Source: HXMU1420-2 sp017643305
Lineage (GTDB): Bacteria; Pseudomonadota; Alphaproteobacteria; Rhodobacterales; Rhodobacteraceae
Direction of reading: 5' to 3'
Assembly: GCA_965217135.1 (NCBI GenBank)
Contig: OZ244249.1
Location: 1,674,001-1,738,000 of the forward strand
Length of the DNA stretch: 64,000 bases
Shown one piece after another: positions 52,162 to 60,327 of the stretch. Position 1 is the stretch's first letter. Every line of letters begins with the position of its first letter. A model generated the notes under the pieces. It saw only the letters and a program-made list of their open reading frames with translations. It searched no databases and was not told the origin of the DNA. The position numbers were made by a program, and so were the translations under genes.

Positions 52162-52656
52162 TCAGCGGCGAAATGCCCGCGTAAGGTCATCATAAAGTGC
52201 CTTGCGTTCATCTTCACTGAGGAACGCGCCGATCTCCACCTCGCGGCCTGCGCCGCGCAGGGTCACGTAATAGGGCACCGGCCCGCCTTTTTCATGCAGC
52301 AGCGGTTCAACCCAGTAACGGTTGCTTTCCCATTCCTGAACGTCCCCGCGCGGGTTGCTCCGCCTCAGATGTGCCCGGTCGGGCGACAGGGTCAGCACCT
52401 CCAGCACTTGTGCATCCCGGCGCGACCGACCCAGCGCAAACCAGAGGGCCGCGAGCGCCAGCATCAGGAAGGGCAACAGCCCCCACAACAACACAGTCCC
52501 CAGCAGCGCAAACAGCGGAAGGGTCAGAAACACGAACGTTACGGCAATGAACCCTGCAAACCCTGCAGGTGCCAGAGACTGGTGGGGCCACAAATGCAGC
52601 TCTCTCCGCGCCGGGGCAGGTGCGACCTCTGCGTTGTTTGTCCAGCTGTATGGCAT
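52162..52656 (-). CDS. DUF2244 membrane protein
   Basis: A 164-residue protein of the DUF2244 family. Two adjacent helices (FAGFIAVTFVFLTLPLFALL and LLWGLLPFLMLALAALWFAL) are followed by a soluble domain with LTLSPDRAHLRRSNPRGDVQEW and the closing FLSEDERKALYDDLTRAFRR, typical of the family in alphaproteobacteria. Function unknown; the neighbourhood is often linked to respiration, which cannot be tested here. It lies 15 bases after the Fe-S scaffold gene on the same strand. Confidence 0.85.
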   Translation of the reverse strand: MPYSWTNNAEVAPAPARRELHLWPHQSLAPAGFAGFIAVTFVFLTLPLFALLGTVLLWGLLPFLMLALAALWFALGRSRRDAQVLEVLTLSPDRAHLRRSNPRGDVQEWESNRYWVEPLLHEKGGPVPYYVTLRGAGREVEIGAFLSEDERKALYDDLTRAFRR

Positions 52657-52671
52657 GGCGCTCCCGTCAGA

Positions 52672-53124
52672 TCAGGCGCAATGGGCCTGTTCGGCCTGCG
52701 CTACGGCTTCGGATGTCGCGTCCAGCGCCAGCAGTATGGAGGCATGGCGGTTCTTATAGTCCCGCGCGGGCTGCAGCACCTCTAGATCACTAAAGGGCGC
52801 GTCAGGGGCCGGGCCCCCTTCTTTCAGCATGGCGTACATCTGGTCGCGGGCTTTATCCACCTGATCGCGAGTGCAGCCGACCACAGCTTCGCCCAACACA
52901 GCGGCCGAGGCCTGACCCAGTGCGCAGGCCTTCACCTCCTGCGCAAATTCGGTGATCTTGCCGCCATCGGTTTTCACGTCCACCGTCACTGTGGACCCAC
53001 ACAGCGGCGAGCGTTTCCTGACACTGCCATCGGGCGCTTCCAGACGGCCCACATGCGGGATGTCAGCGGCCAGCGCCAGGATGCGGCTGGAATAAAGCTT
53101 GATCAGATCAGTGTCGCCAGACAT
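52672..53124 (-). CDS. Iron-sulphur cluster assembly scaffold (IscU/SufU/NifU-like)
   Basis: A 150-residue protein with the NifU-N fold. The three conserved Cys are visible in KRSPLCGSTVTVDV, FAQEVKACALGQASAAVL and VVGCTRDQVD; between the first two lies a TDGGKITEF segment. It is a general scaffold for cluster transfer. The ATG at 53124 is the family start; GGAAACG lies upstream in the frame. It is divergent from hisI. Confidence 0.86.
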   Translation of the reverse strand: MSGDTDLIKLYSSRILALAADIPHVGRLEAPDGSVRKRSPLCGSTVTVDVKTDGGKITEFAQEVKACALGQASAAVLGEAVVGCTRDQVDKARDQMYAMLKEGGPAPDAPFSDLEVLQPARDYKNRHASILLALDATSEAVAQAEQAHCA

Positions 53125-53190
53125 GGACTTCCCTTTTCTACGTTTCCAATACATAAGTCGACGACTTTCGGTTGCAAAAGGTTTTTACCC

Positions 53191-53577
53191 ATGTGCGGCA
53201 ATGAGAAAATCTCCTCACAGGCCTTCGATCCGGCCACCCTGCGCTACAATGATCAGGGGCTGATCCCGGCCATCGCCCAGCAGGCCGATACTGGTGAGGT
53301 GTTGATGATGGCTTGGATGAATGCCGAGGCCGTCACCCGCACGCTAAAAACGGGCCGCGTGACCTATTGGTCGCGGTCGCGGGCATCCTTTTGGATCAAG
53401 GGCGAAACCTCCGGCCATGTTCAGAAGCTGGTGGAACTGCGGGTGGACTGTGACCGCGATTGCCTGCTGGTGCTGATCGACCAGACCGGCCCGGCCTGCC
53501 ACACCAATCGCCGCAGTTGTTTCTACACTGCCGTCCGGGACGGGCAGGAGGTGGAGATCATGGCGCCGATGGCCTGA
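53191..53577 (+). CDS. hisI: Phosphoribosyl-AMP cyclohydrolase
   Basis: A 128-residue zinc enzyme, third step of histidine synthesis. The conserved signature is VLMMAWMNAEAVTRTLKTGRVTYWSRS, with the metal ligands in VDCDRDCLLVLIDQTGPACHTNRRSCFY. It is the free-standing HisI without the HisE domain. The ATG at 53191 overlaps nothing; AAAGG precedes it. Other his genes are absent from the window. Confidence 0.95.
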   Translation: MCGNEKISSQAFDPATLRYNDQGLIPAIAQQADTGEVLMMAWMNAEAVTRTLKTGRVTYWSRSRASFWIKGETSGHVQKLVELRVDCDRDCLLVLIDQTGPACHTNRRSCFYTAVRDGQEVEIMAPMA

Positions 53578-53595
53578 CGACCTAGTTTTGGCCGG

Positions 53596-53712
53596 GTGTT
53601 CGATTCGAATGCGTCGCTGAAGGGCAAAACGACTTGGCTGGCCTTTGACGGGTTGATCTACGTGAACAACCGCTGGGTGCTGATGCCCAAACCCTGGCGC
53701 GCGCTGAATTAG
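53596..53712 (+). pseudogene. Gene remnant directly after hisI
   Basis: In the same frame as hisI, after its stop, a 38-codon stretch reads well (VFDSNASLKGKTTWLAFDGL, then VNNRWVLMPKPWRALN) and ends at TAG. It looks like the last part of a protein rather than a complete one, with no start or ribosome site. It overlaps the gluQRS stop by four bases. No family recognised. Confidence 0.4.
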
Positions 53713-54560
53713 ATGCGGGCCAGCCCAACCATGGCGCGGATGTCCTGCGGGCTGGCCCCGTCGGAACGATATTTGGCGATGGCGCGGGCATCGTCGCGCT
53801 TTGCCAGCCTTTTGCCCGCGTCGTCCCGGATCAGCGCGTGATGATGGTAAACCGGCGTAGGCAAGTCCAGCAGGCACTGTAGCAGCACATGGATCCGGGT
53901 GGCGTCGAACAGGTCTTCGCCACGGATCACATGGGTTACACTGCTGGCCGCATCATCAAGCACCACGGCCAGGTGATAGGCTGCCGCCATGTCCCGGCGG
54001 GCCAGCACAACATCACCTATGGTGTTGGTCAGATCTTCGGCGCGCAGAGCATGACTTCCACCATACGCCGAGCCGGTTTCCGTGAACTGCGCGGGCAGAG
54101 CGCGGGCGGCCGCGCACGCGATGTTGAGCCGGATCGCGGCAGCCTCACTTGTCGGGTGGGCCTTGTCCCGGCAGGTGCCCGGATAGATGCGGCCGTCAGG
54201 GCCAAATTCCGGCACGCCTTCCTGTGGGGCGGAGACTGCCGCGGCAATGTCGCGGCGGGTACAGGTACATGCATAGGTCAGACCCATATTATTCAGTTTT
54301 ACAAGTGCTTTGCGGTATGTTTCTAAGCAATCACTTTCACGCATAACGGTATCGTCCCAGCCGATCCCTAACCAGGTCAGATCGTCGTAAATCTGCTGTT
54401 CCCAGTGATCCCGTGCGCGGGACTGGTCCAGATCGTCGATCCGCAGCAGAAACCGGCCGCCGGCGGCGCGCGCCATGTCATGGGCCAGCAATGCGGAATA
54501 GGCATGACCCAGATGCAGCGGGCCCGTAGGAGATGGCGCAAAACGGGCGGTGAATGTCAC
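53709..54560 (-). CDS. gluQRS: Glutamyl-Q tRNA(Asp) synthetase
   Basis: A 283-residue truncated GluRS paralogue that charges queuosine at position 34 of tRNA(Asp) with glutamate. The HIGH-like motif is PLHLGHAYSALLA; the zinc site is YACTCTRRDI with GRIYPGTC; the KMSKS-like motif is GKRLAKRDDARAI. It lacks the anticodon-binding domain. Its ATG overlaps the methyltransferase stop by four bases, so it is in an operon with that gene. Confidence 0.93.
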   Translation of the reverse strand: MTFTARFAPSPTGPLHLGHAYSALLAHDMARAAGGRFLLRIDDLDQSRARDHWEQQIYDDLTWLGIGWDDTVMRESDCLETYRKALVKLNNMGLTYACTCTRRDIAAAVSAPQEGVPEFGPDGRIYPGTCRDKAHPTSEAAAIRLNIACAAARALPAQFTETGSAYGGSHALRAEDLTNTIGDVVLARRDMAAAYHLAVVLDDAASSVTHVIRGEDLFDATRIHVLLQCLLDLPTPVYHHHALIRDDAGKRLAKRDDARAIAKYRSDGASPQDIRAMVGLARI

Positions 54561-55171
54561 GTTTTTTCTATGACGTAGACGGTGGAGCCCATTTCCATAT
54601 CGGTCAGGTGCGGCCCGTGTTCCTTGAACAGCAAACGGGTTGCGCCGCTATCGAGCGACGCCTGCACCGTAGCTTCATTTGCTGGGTCCTGCAGTGTGTG
54701 GTCGTTGAAAGACCAGACCAGTCGCCCGCCCGGGCCAAGCGCGGCCACCAGCTGGTCGAAAAGGGCAATTGCGGCCGCACCGGCACCGATGACCCCAATC
54801 GCAGCGATAGCTGCGTACTCACCCGGTTTCAGGGGCAGGGCAACGTCTGGTTCGGTCAGAAGCGTGGCGCGGTACACACCGCGCGCGGTGGCGTGTTCGA
54901 GCATCTCGGCGGACAGGTCGATCCCATCCAGCGTCGTAAACCCGGCGCGGGTCAGTGCCATACCAGACAGGCCGGTACCACAGCCGAAATCCAGCACGGG
55001 AGCCGTGAGGTCCGGCATATGTTCGGCCAGCGCCTGCGCGCAGCGGCCTGGGGTCACATAGCCCTGACCGGACACCTCCGCATCATAGGTGGCTGCCCAT
55101 TCGTCGTAGTGAGCGCGCGTCTCGCTCGCATCGCGCGCGGTATAGGTTTTGGCAAGGAATCCTTTCGACAT
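54557..55171 (-). CDS. Class I SAM-dependent methyltransferase
   Basis: A 204-residue methyltransferase. The SAM motif is APVLDFGCGTGLSGMALTRA, followed by GIDLSAEMLEHATARG and GGRLVWSFNDHTLQ; the last strand is MEMGSTVYVIEKT. The N-terminus ETRAHYDEWAATYDAEV resembles TPR-adjacent methyltransferases of natural-product type. The ATG at 55171 is chosen because the preceding frame runs into a palindromic element. It is translationally coupled to gluQRS; substrate unknown. Confidence 0.85.
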   Translation of the reverse strand: MSKGFLAKTYTARDASETRAHYDEWAATYDAEVSGQGYVTPGRCAQALAEHMPDLTAPVLDFGCGTGLSGMALTRAGFTTLDGIDLSAEMLEHATARGVYRATLLTEPDVALPLKPGEYAAIAAIGVIGAGAAAIALFDQLVAALGPGGRLVWSFNDHTLQDPANEATVQASLDSGATRLLFKEHGPHLTDMEMGSTVYVIEKT

Positions 55172-55197
55172 GGCCACAGCATAGCCGCAATGACTGG

Positions 55198-55253
55198 GAC
55201 CGGAAACTTTGAAAGTTTCCAATCGTTTTCTTTGCAAGAAAACGGCCCCGGTC
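55198..55253. repeat. Composite palindromic element after trmFO
   Basis: Two perfect hairpins, GGAAACTT/AAGTTTCC (55202-55220) and CGTTTTCTT/AAGAAAACG (55224-55244), lie inside an outer GACCGG/CCGGTC pair (55198-55203 and 55248-55253). It lies between the trmFO stop and the methyltransferase start. It has the look of a dispersed intergenic repeat. Confidence 0.7.
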
Positions 55254-55259
55254 GCGAGG

Positions 55260-56615
55260 TCAGGCAACCTCGCTCAGCGATTCGCCCAGCCAGTTGGTCC
55301 AGTCAGCTTTGGCCCGGTCGGTATAGGCCTTGTAGCGGTCCTTGCGGCCGCGTCGCCCGCCTTTCAGCCCTTCGACCGGGGGGAACAGCCCGAAATTGAC
55401 GTTCATCGGCTGAAACGTCTTGGCTTCCGCGCCACCCGAAATATGCGTGATCAGCGCGCCGGTTGCGGTGGTCGGCGGCGGCGGGGTCAGCGTGCGGCCC
55501 GTCAGCTCTGCTGCGGCCAGACGCCCGGCCAGCAGGCCCATCGATGCGCTTTCCACATAACCTTCCACGCCCGTGATCTGCCCGGCAAAGCGGATATTCG
55601 GCCGGGACCGCAGCCGCATTGAGCTGTCCAGCAGCGTGGGAGAATTCATGAACGTGTTACGGTGGATACCGCCCAACCGGGCAAAGCGCGCCTCCTGCAA
55701 GCCGGGGATCATCCGGAACACATCGGTTTGTGCGCCGTATTTCATTTTGGTCTGGAAGCCGACGATGTTGAACAGCGTGCCCAGCTTGTTGTCACGGCGC
55801 AGCTGCACCACCGCATAGGCCTTGACGTCGGGCTGGTGTGGGTTGGTCAACCCCACCGGCTTCATTGGCCCGTGGCGCAGGGTTTCACGCCCGCGTTCGG
55901 CCATCACCTCGATAGGAAGACAGCCGTCGAAATAGGTGGCGGTCTCCCCTTCATGAAACTCGGTCTTGTCGGCTGCCAGCAGCGCGTCGATGAATGCCTC
56001 GTACTGCGCCTTGTCCATCGGGCAGTTGAGGTAAGCGGTGCGCTCTTCCTCGGTTTCGCCCTTGTCATAGCGCGATTGCATCCATGCCTGAGACATGTCG
56101 ATACTATCGGCATAGACAATCGGCGCGATGGCATCGAAAAACGCCAGCGCATCGGCCCCTGTTTCCCGTGCAATCGCCTGCCCCAGCGCGGGGGAGGTCA
56201 GCGGCCCAGTGGCAAAAATCCAATGGCCTGTATCGGGCAGCTCGGTCACCTCTTCATCGGTGACGCTGACCAGCGGGTGGGCGCGCAACGCGGTGGTGAT
56301 GTCTTCGGCAAATAGGTCGCGGTCCACAGCCAGCGCGCCGCCTGCAGGCAGGCGATGACGGTCTGCAGTGCCCATGATGATGCTGCCTGCGGCGCGCATT
56401 TCCCAGTGCAGCAGACCCACGGCGTTCTGTTCGCTGTCATCCGAGCGGAAGGAATTGGAACAAACCATTTCAGCCAGATTGCCGGTCTGGTGCGCAAATG
56501 TACCCACGGCAGGGCGCATTTCGTGGATTACGACAGGTACTCCGGCCTGTGCAGCCTGCCAGGCGGCCTCGGACCCGGCCATGCCGCCGCCAACGATATG
56601 AAGCGTTTCAGTCAT
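55260..56615 (-). CDS. trmFO: tRNA uracil-54 C5-methyltransferase, folate/FAD dependent
   Basis: A 451-residue flavoprotein that makes ribothymidine at position 54 of tRNA from methylene-tetrahydrofolate. The FAD motif is IVGGGMAGSEAAWQAA, then HEMRPAVGTFAHQTGNLAEMVCSNSFRSD with the catalytic Cys region, and the second Cys in AYLNCPMDKAQYEAF. Diagnostic segments include LFNIVGFQTKMKYGAQ and FAGQITGVEGYVESA. The ATG at 56615 is the family start; the longer frame to 56801 crosses a palindrome. Downstream genes are also tRNA-related (gluQRS). Confidence 0.95.
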   Translation of the reverse strand: MTETLHIVGGGMAGSEAAWQAAQAGVPVVIHEMRPAVGTFAHQTGNLAEMVCSNSFRSDDSEQNAVGLLHWEMRAAGSIIMGTADRHRLPAGGALAVDRDLFAEDITTALRAHPLVSVTDEEVTELPDTGHWIFATGPLTSPALGQAIARETGADALAFFDAIAPIVYADSIDMSQAWMQSRYDKGETEEERTAYLNCPMDKAQYEAFIDALLAADKTEFHEGETATYFDGCLPIEVMAERGRETLRHGPMKPVGLTNPHQPDVKAYAVVQLRRDNKLGTLFNIVGFQTKMKYGAQTDVFRMIPGLQEARFARLGGIHRNTFMNSPTLLDSSMRLRSRPNIRFAGQITGVEGYVESASMGLLAGRLAAAELTGRTLTPPPPTTATGALITHISGGAEAKTFQPMNVNFGLFPPVEGLKGGRRGRKDRYKAYTDRAKADWTNWLGESLSEVA

Positions 56616-56992
56616 AACAGGCGCATTTAGGGCAGCGACGGCAGGCGTGCAACATCCCGTCACCCGCAACACAGGCATTTGGCACAGAAAGGTCTTGGGC
56701 TGCGGTTGTGCCGGTAAGGGAGATTTGGGGTCGCCGCTGCGGGAATGGTAAACCAGGGAGAGAGACCTGGTTGGAGGAACCTTCCGCCGGCGGCGACCCA
56801 AATAGTGGTCAGGGCGATATGCCCTGCCTCGTTTATGCCTTATTCCTGCCCAATTTTAAAGCGCGGATTTGGAAACAATCGTTTCCTATTTTTTCCACTT
56901 GGGCCAAAGCTTTAAGGCTCGACTGGGAAATGGATATGGGATCATCCCCGGTTCACGCAATAGCCACGATTCCGGTGGTCGAAATTCCGCCG
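56616..56992. other. Intergenic region with a large structured palindrome
   Basis: 377 bases upstream of trmFO and downstream of the enoyl-CoA hydratase gene. The palindrome at 56723-56826 fills part of it; elsewhere I see no coding frame, and no clear -10/-35 pair. Confidence 0.5.
56723..56826. repeat. Extended stem-loop structure, possible RNA element or dispersed repeat
   Basis: The outer stem ATTTGGGGTCGCCGC (56723-56737) pairs with GCGGCGACCCAAAT (56790-56803); it encloses a 7-bp stem AACCAGG/CCTGGTT (56751-56772) with a purine loop GAGAGAGA, whose minus-strand equivalent is CTCTCTCC. A second hairpin CAGGGC/GCCCTG (56810-56826) follows. The sequence seems familiar from intergenic regions of related genomes, which points to a repeated element rather than a single-copy RNA. 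Confidence 0.55.
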
Positions 56993-57778
56993 TTACTGGG
57001 TCCAGTTCGGATCGCGTTTTTCGATGAACGCGGCGATGCCTTCTTTGGTGTCGCGGTACAGCATGTTTTCCACCATCACGTCGCCGGTATAGGAATATGC
57101 CTTATCCACAGGCATTTGCAGCTGCTCGTAGAAGGCCTGCTTGCCAATTTTTACCGCTGCGCCCAGCTTGCTGGCGACGGTTTCGGCCATTCGGCGGGTT
57201 TCTGCCGAAAGCTCGGCGGTGGGGACCGTGCGGTTGATCAGGCCGAGCGCCTCAGCTTCCGACGCGGGTATGAATTTGCCGGTCGTCAGCATCTCAAACG
57301 CCTTTTTGCGCGGGATATTCCGGCTCAGCGCCACCATCGGCGTTGAACAAAACAGGCCAATGTTCACGCCGTTGACGCCAAACTTGGTATCCTCTGCCGC
57401 AATTGCCATGTCGCAGGACGCCACCAACTGGCATCCGGCAGCGGTAGCGATGCCGTGTACCTGGGCAATTACGGGCTGTGGCAGAGCGGGAATGGCCAGC
57501 ATAACCTCGGTACAGCGGCGGAACAGATCGCGGAAATAGGCCTGGCCGCCATCTTCGGCCTGGCGGCCCTTTGTCATCTGTTTCAGGTCATGGCCCGCGC
57601 AAAACGCCTTGCCCGCGCCTGACAGGATCACCGCGCGCACGCTGCGATCGTCTTTCAATGCGTCCAGCTCGGACTTCAGCGCTGCCAGCATCTCATCACT
57701 CAGTGCATTCAGCCGGTCGGGCATGTTGAGGGTCAGATGCGCGATTGCGTCCGTGTCGTTACGTTCCAGAATTGCCAT
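56993..57778 (-). CDS. Enoyl-CoA hydratase/isomerase family protein
   Basis: A 261-residue crotonase-fold enzyme. Oxyanion motifs are SGAGKAFCAGHDLKQM and QVHGIATAAGCQLVASCDM; the helix FGVNGVNIGLFCSTPMVALS and LGLINRTVPTAEL follow. The expected catalytic Glu pair of a hydratase is not clear at NGVNIGLFC (one Glu position is Asn), so the chemistry may differ, as in the ECHDC-type group. The ATG has GGGAGAGGG upstream. Divergent from the thioesterase gene. Confidence 0.85.
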   Translation of the reverse strand: MAILERNDTDAIAHLTLNMPDRLNALSDEMLAALKSELDALKDDRSVRAVILSGAGKAFCAGHDLKQMTKGRQAEDGGQAYFRDLFRRCTEVMLAIPALPQPVIAQVHGIATAAGCQLVASCDMAIAAEDTKFGVNGVNIGLFCSTPMVALSRNIPRKKAFEMLTTGKFIPASEAEALGLINRTVPTAELSAETRRMAETVASKLGAAVKIGKQAFYEQLQMPVDKAYSYTGDVMVENMLYRDTKEGIAAFIEKRDPNWTQ

Positions 57779-57836
57779 CTTGCCCTCTCCCTTGGATCGC
57801 GGTGAAGTCTAGGTCCAAATCGAGCGGGGGGGAAGT

Positions 57837-58256
57837 GTGGCTTTGGTATTGGGTACAGAGGAATTGACCGCGCTGCTGGCAGAGATCTTCCCGCAGGTTG
57901 CCGCGGATTTCCGCATCGAAGAGCTGAGTGAAGACCACATCCAGATGCGTCTGCTGGTGCAAGACCGTCATTTGCGCCCCGGTGGCACAGTGTCCGGGCC
58001 TTCGCTGTTCGCGCTGGCGGATGTGTCGCTCTATGCCATGCTGATGGCGCGGGTCGGACCCAAGGCACTGGCCGTGACAACCAGCGCGTCGATTGATTTT
58101 ATGCGTAAACCGGCGGCGGGGCAGGATGTGCTGGCCGATTGCAAGCTGCTCAAACTTGGCCGGGTGCTCGTCGTGGGTGATGTGCTGATGCGATCTGAGG
58201 GATCCGACAAGGTCGTGGCGCGCGCGTCGATGACCTATTCGATCCCGCCAGAATAA
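57837..58256 (+). CDS. PaaI-family (hotdog) thioesterase
   Basis: A 139-residue hotdog-fold acyl-CoA thioesterase. The signature RHLRPGGTVSGPSLFALADVSLYAML has the GG-x8-D active-site pattern with Asp in LADVS; SASIDFMRKPAAGQDVLAD is the second strand. It starts with a GTG after GGGGGGAA. It is divergent from the enoyl-CoA hydratase, a likely functional neighbour in fatty or aromatic acyl-CoA metabolism. Confidence 0.87.
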   Translation: MALVLGTEELTALLAEIFPQVAADFRIEELSEDHIQMRLLVQDRHLRPGGTVSGPSLFALADVSLYAMLMARVGPKALAVTTSASIDFMRKPAAGQDVLADCKLLKLGRVLVVGDVLMRSEGSDKVVARASMTYSIPPE

Positions 58257-58410
58257 GGCAGGGTGCTGAAACTTCAGGAGTTTTCGGGCGGATTCCTTTC
58301 AAGGAAATTGGGGGCGGCACGACTTGCACAGGCTGAAGTTTGTGTCTGAAACTGGTTTGCGCCTCAGTGACTTCGCGATCATGGTGATCCCAAGCGAAGG
58401 GGAGGCCGCC

Positions 58411-59496
58411 ATGAAAATAGCTGATATACGCACGCATCTTTTGTCCGTGCCATTCGCTGAGACCCCGAAGACCGGGTTTTTGGACCTGACGGATATGGAC
58501 CTGCTGATCGTGGAGGTGGAAACCGATACGGGGGTTGTGGGAACGGGCTATCTGCATCCACTGGCACCTGGACTGCGCACGCTGGACATGTGCGTGCGGG
58601 AAATCCTAGCGCCGGTATTGATCGGTGAACCTTTGGATCGCGTTGAGCGGCTTTGGCAGAAAATGTGGACCGCCACGTTTATCCAGGGCCGGATGGGGCT
58701 GAGCGTGATGGCCATGTCTGCGCTGGATATGGCGCTGTGGGATGCGGTGGCACGCGCCAAAGACCAGCCGCTGTGGCGGCTGTGGGGCGGGCGGCCGGAC
58801 CCGGTGCCTGCCTACGGGTCGGGCTGTTATCGCGGGCTGGGCCATGACGGAATGATCGACAAGGCATTGCGTTTTGTCGGGCAGGGGTACACCGCAATCA
58901 AGATGCAGGTGGCGCATGTGTTCACCCATGACGAAGACGTGGCCAACGTGCGCGACATGCGTGCCGCGCTGGGCGATGACATCGAGATCATGGTGGACGT
59001 GAACCAGGGCTGGACGGTGGAGGAGGCCATTACGGTGGGCCGCAAGCTGGACGAATACGGGCTGAGCTGGCTGGAAGAACCGGTGATGGCCGATGATGCG
59101 GCGGGGTATCACCGGATTGCCGATGCCATCGACACTCCCCTTGCAGGCGGGGAGAACAATTTCACGCATCACGATTTTGTCGGGCTGCTGGAGGGCGGTA
59201 AGGTGCCGTTCGTACAACCTGACCTGATGCGCGGCGGCTATACTGATCTGCGCATTATAGGCGAACGGGCGCAGCAGGTGGGTGCAGTGATTGCCCCACA
59301 CCTGTTTCCGGAGCTTTCGATCCATCTGAACGCGTCCCTTCCAAACGGGTCATGGCTGGAATGCATGGGCTGGCATGACCATCTATGGACGCAGCCTTTG
59401 GTCACAGAAAACGGGCATATCACGCCGCCCGACCGGCCAGGCCACGGCATGACCTTCAAGCCCGAGCTGTTTCGGGACTTTGCCGTAACAGGCTAA
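58411..59496 (+). CDS. Mandelate racemase/muconate lactonizing enzyme family protein
   Basis: A 361-residue enolase-superfamily enzyme. The capping domain has THLLSVPFAETPKTGFLDL; the barrel shows AIKMQVAHV with the Lys-x-x position, IMVDVNQGWTVEEA with the first metal Asp, WLEEPVMADD with Glu, and GGENNFTHHDF with the third metal ligand; APHLFPELSIHLNASLPNG carries the catalytic His. These suit the mandelate racemase type that acts on acid sugars or similar hydroxy acids. The ATG at 58411 has GGGGAGG upstream. Substrate not predictable. Confidence 0.86.
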   Translation: MKIADIRTHLLSVPFAETPKTGFLDLTDMDLLIVEVETDTGVVGTGYLHPLAPGLRTLDMCVREILAPVLIGEPLDRVERLWQKMWTATFIQGRMGLSVMAMSALDMALWDAVARAKDQPLWRLWGGRPDPVPAYGSGCYRGLGHDGMIDKALRFVGQGYTAIKMQVAHVFTHDEDVANVRDMRAALGDDIEIMVDVNQGWTVEEAITVGRKLDEYGLSWLEEPVMADDAAGYHRIADAIDTPLAGGENNFTHHDFVGLLEGGKVPFVQPDLMRGGYTDLRIIGERAQQVGAVIAPHLFPELSIHLNASLPNGSWLECMGWHDHLWTQPLVTENGHITPPDRPGHGMTFKPELFRDFAVTG

Positions 59497-59769
59497 GTCT
59501 GAACCAATGAGAGCCGGCGACAGGCCCCGCCAGAAAGAAGTCGATTCTCAGGACGGAGAAATCAGGCCAGCCGCAACGCCCGCAGCCCGCACATAGTAAG
59601 GCCGGCGATCAATGCGTGCGTTTCGCTGAAGAAATTCGAAGCCAGGTTGGCACGCCTGCGCAATCTGTTGGACAATTCACCAGAGTGGATCGAAAGTTTG
59701 TATATGGGGTAAAATGATACCGTAATTACAAGATACTGAAATTAAACATTTATTTTGTGGTTGCGGCGC
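59497..59769 (+). other. Intergenic region before rplM promoter
   Basis: About 270 bases with no protein-like frame; AT-rich toward its right end (TTAAACATTTATTTTG), which may act as an UP element for the ribosomal-protein promoter. Confidence 0.4.
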
Positions 59770-59798
59770 TTGACCCGTGCGTTGCGGTTCCATATACC
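59770..59798 (+). promoter_or_regulatory. rplM-rpsI promoter
   Basis: TTGACC, 17 bases, TATACC, with an AT-rich upstream stretch. Close to the housekeeping consensus and about 65 bases from the rplM start. Confidence 0.7.
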
Positions 59799-59816
59799 GC
59801 CTGCATCCGAATTTGA

Positions 59817-59841
59817 GCGGGTGCGCCATGCGCCCGCTTTT
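59817..59841 (+). promoter_or_regulatory. Leader hairpin in the rplM 5' UTR, attenuator-like
   Basis: GCGGGTGC and GCGCCCGC form an 8-bp stem (one G-U pair) with loop GCCAT, followed by TTTT. It lies between the promoter and the Shine-Dalgarno and could be a site for L13 autocontrol or attenuation. Confidence 0.45.
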
Positions 59842-59863
59842 CACGTCAGACAGGACGAAACCG

Positions 59864-60322
59864 ATGAAAACCTACTCTGCAACGCCTGCAGACATCGACA
59901 AGAAATGGATCCTGATCGACGCCGAGGGCGTCGTTCTGGGCCGGCTCGCGTCGATCGTTGCCATGCGCCTGCGTGGCAAGCACAAAGCAACCTTCACGCC
60001 GCACATGGACATGGGCGACAACGTGATCGTCATCAACGCCGACAAGGTGCAGATGACCGGCAAGAAGCGTGAAGAAAAATTCTACTGGCACACCGGCTAT
60101 CCGGGCGGGATCAAGAGCCGCACCAAGGAACAGATCCTTGAGGGCGCCCACCCCGAGCGCGTGGTCCTGCAGGCCGTCAAGCGCATGCTGCCGGGCAACC
60201 GGCTGAGCCGCCAGCAGATGACCAACCTGCGCATCTATGCAGGTGGTGATCATCCGCATGAGGCACAAAGCCCAGAAGTTCTGGACGTAAAGTCCATGAA
60301 CAAGAAGAACACCCGGAGCTGA
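59864..60322 (+). CDS. rplM: 50S ribosomal protein L13
   Basis: A 152-residue large-subunit protein. Typical segments: WILIDAEGVVLGRLASIVAMRLRGKHK, NADKVQMTGKK, WHTGYPGGIKSRT and AVKRMLPGNRLSRQQMTNLRIYAG. Slightly longer C-terminal tail than in E. coli. AGGA lies before the ATG at 59864; rpsI starts 5 bases after its stop. Confidence 0.97.
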   Translation: MKTYSATPADIDKKWILIDAEGVVLGRLASIVAMRLRGKHKATFTPHMDMGDNVIVINADKVQMTGKKREEKFYWHTGYPGGIKSRTKEQILEGAHPERVVLQAVKRMLPGNRLSRQQMTNLRIYAGGDHPHEAQSPEVLDVKSMNKKNTRS

Positions 60323-60327
60323 ACCAG

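Noticed and set aside
56616..56801. N-terminal extension of TrmFO to 56801
   Set aside because: The extension is the translation of a palindrome; the family start is at 56615.
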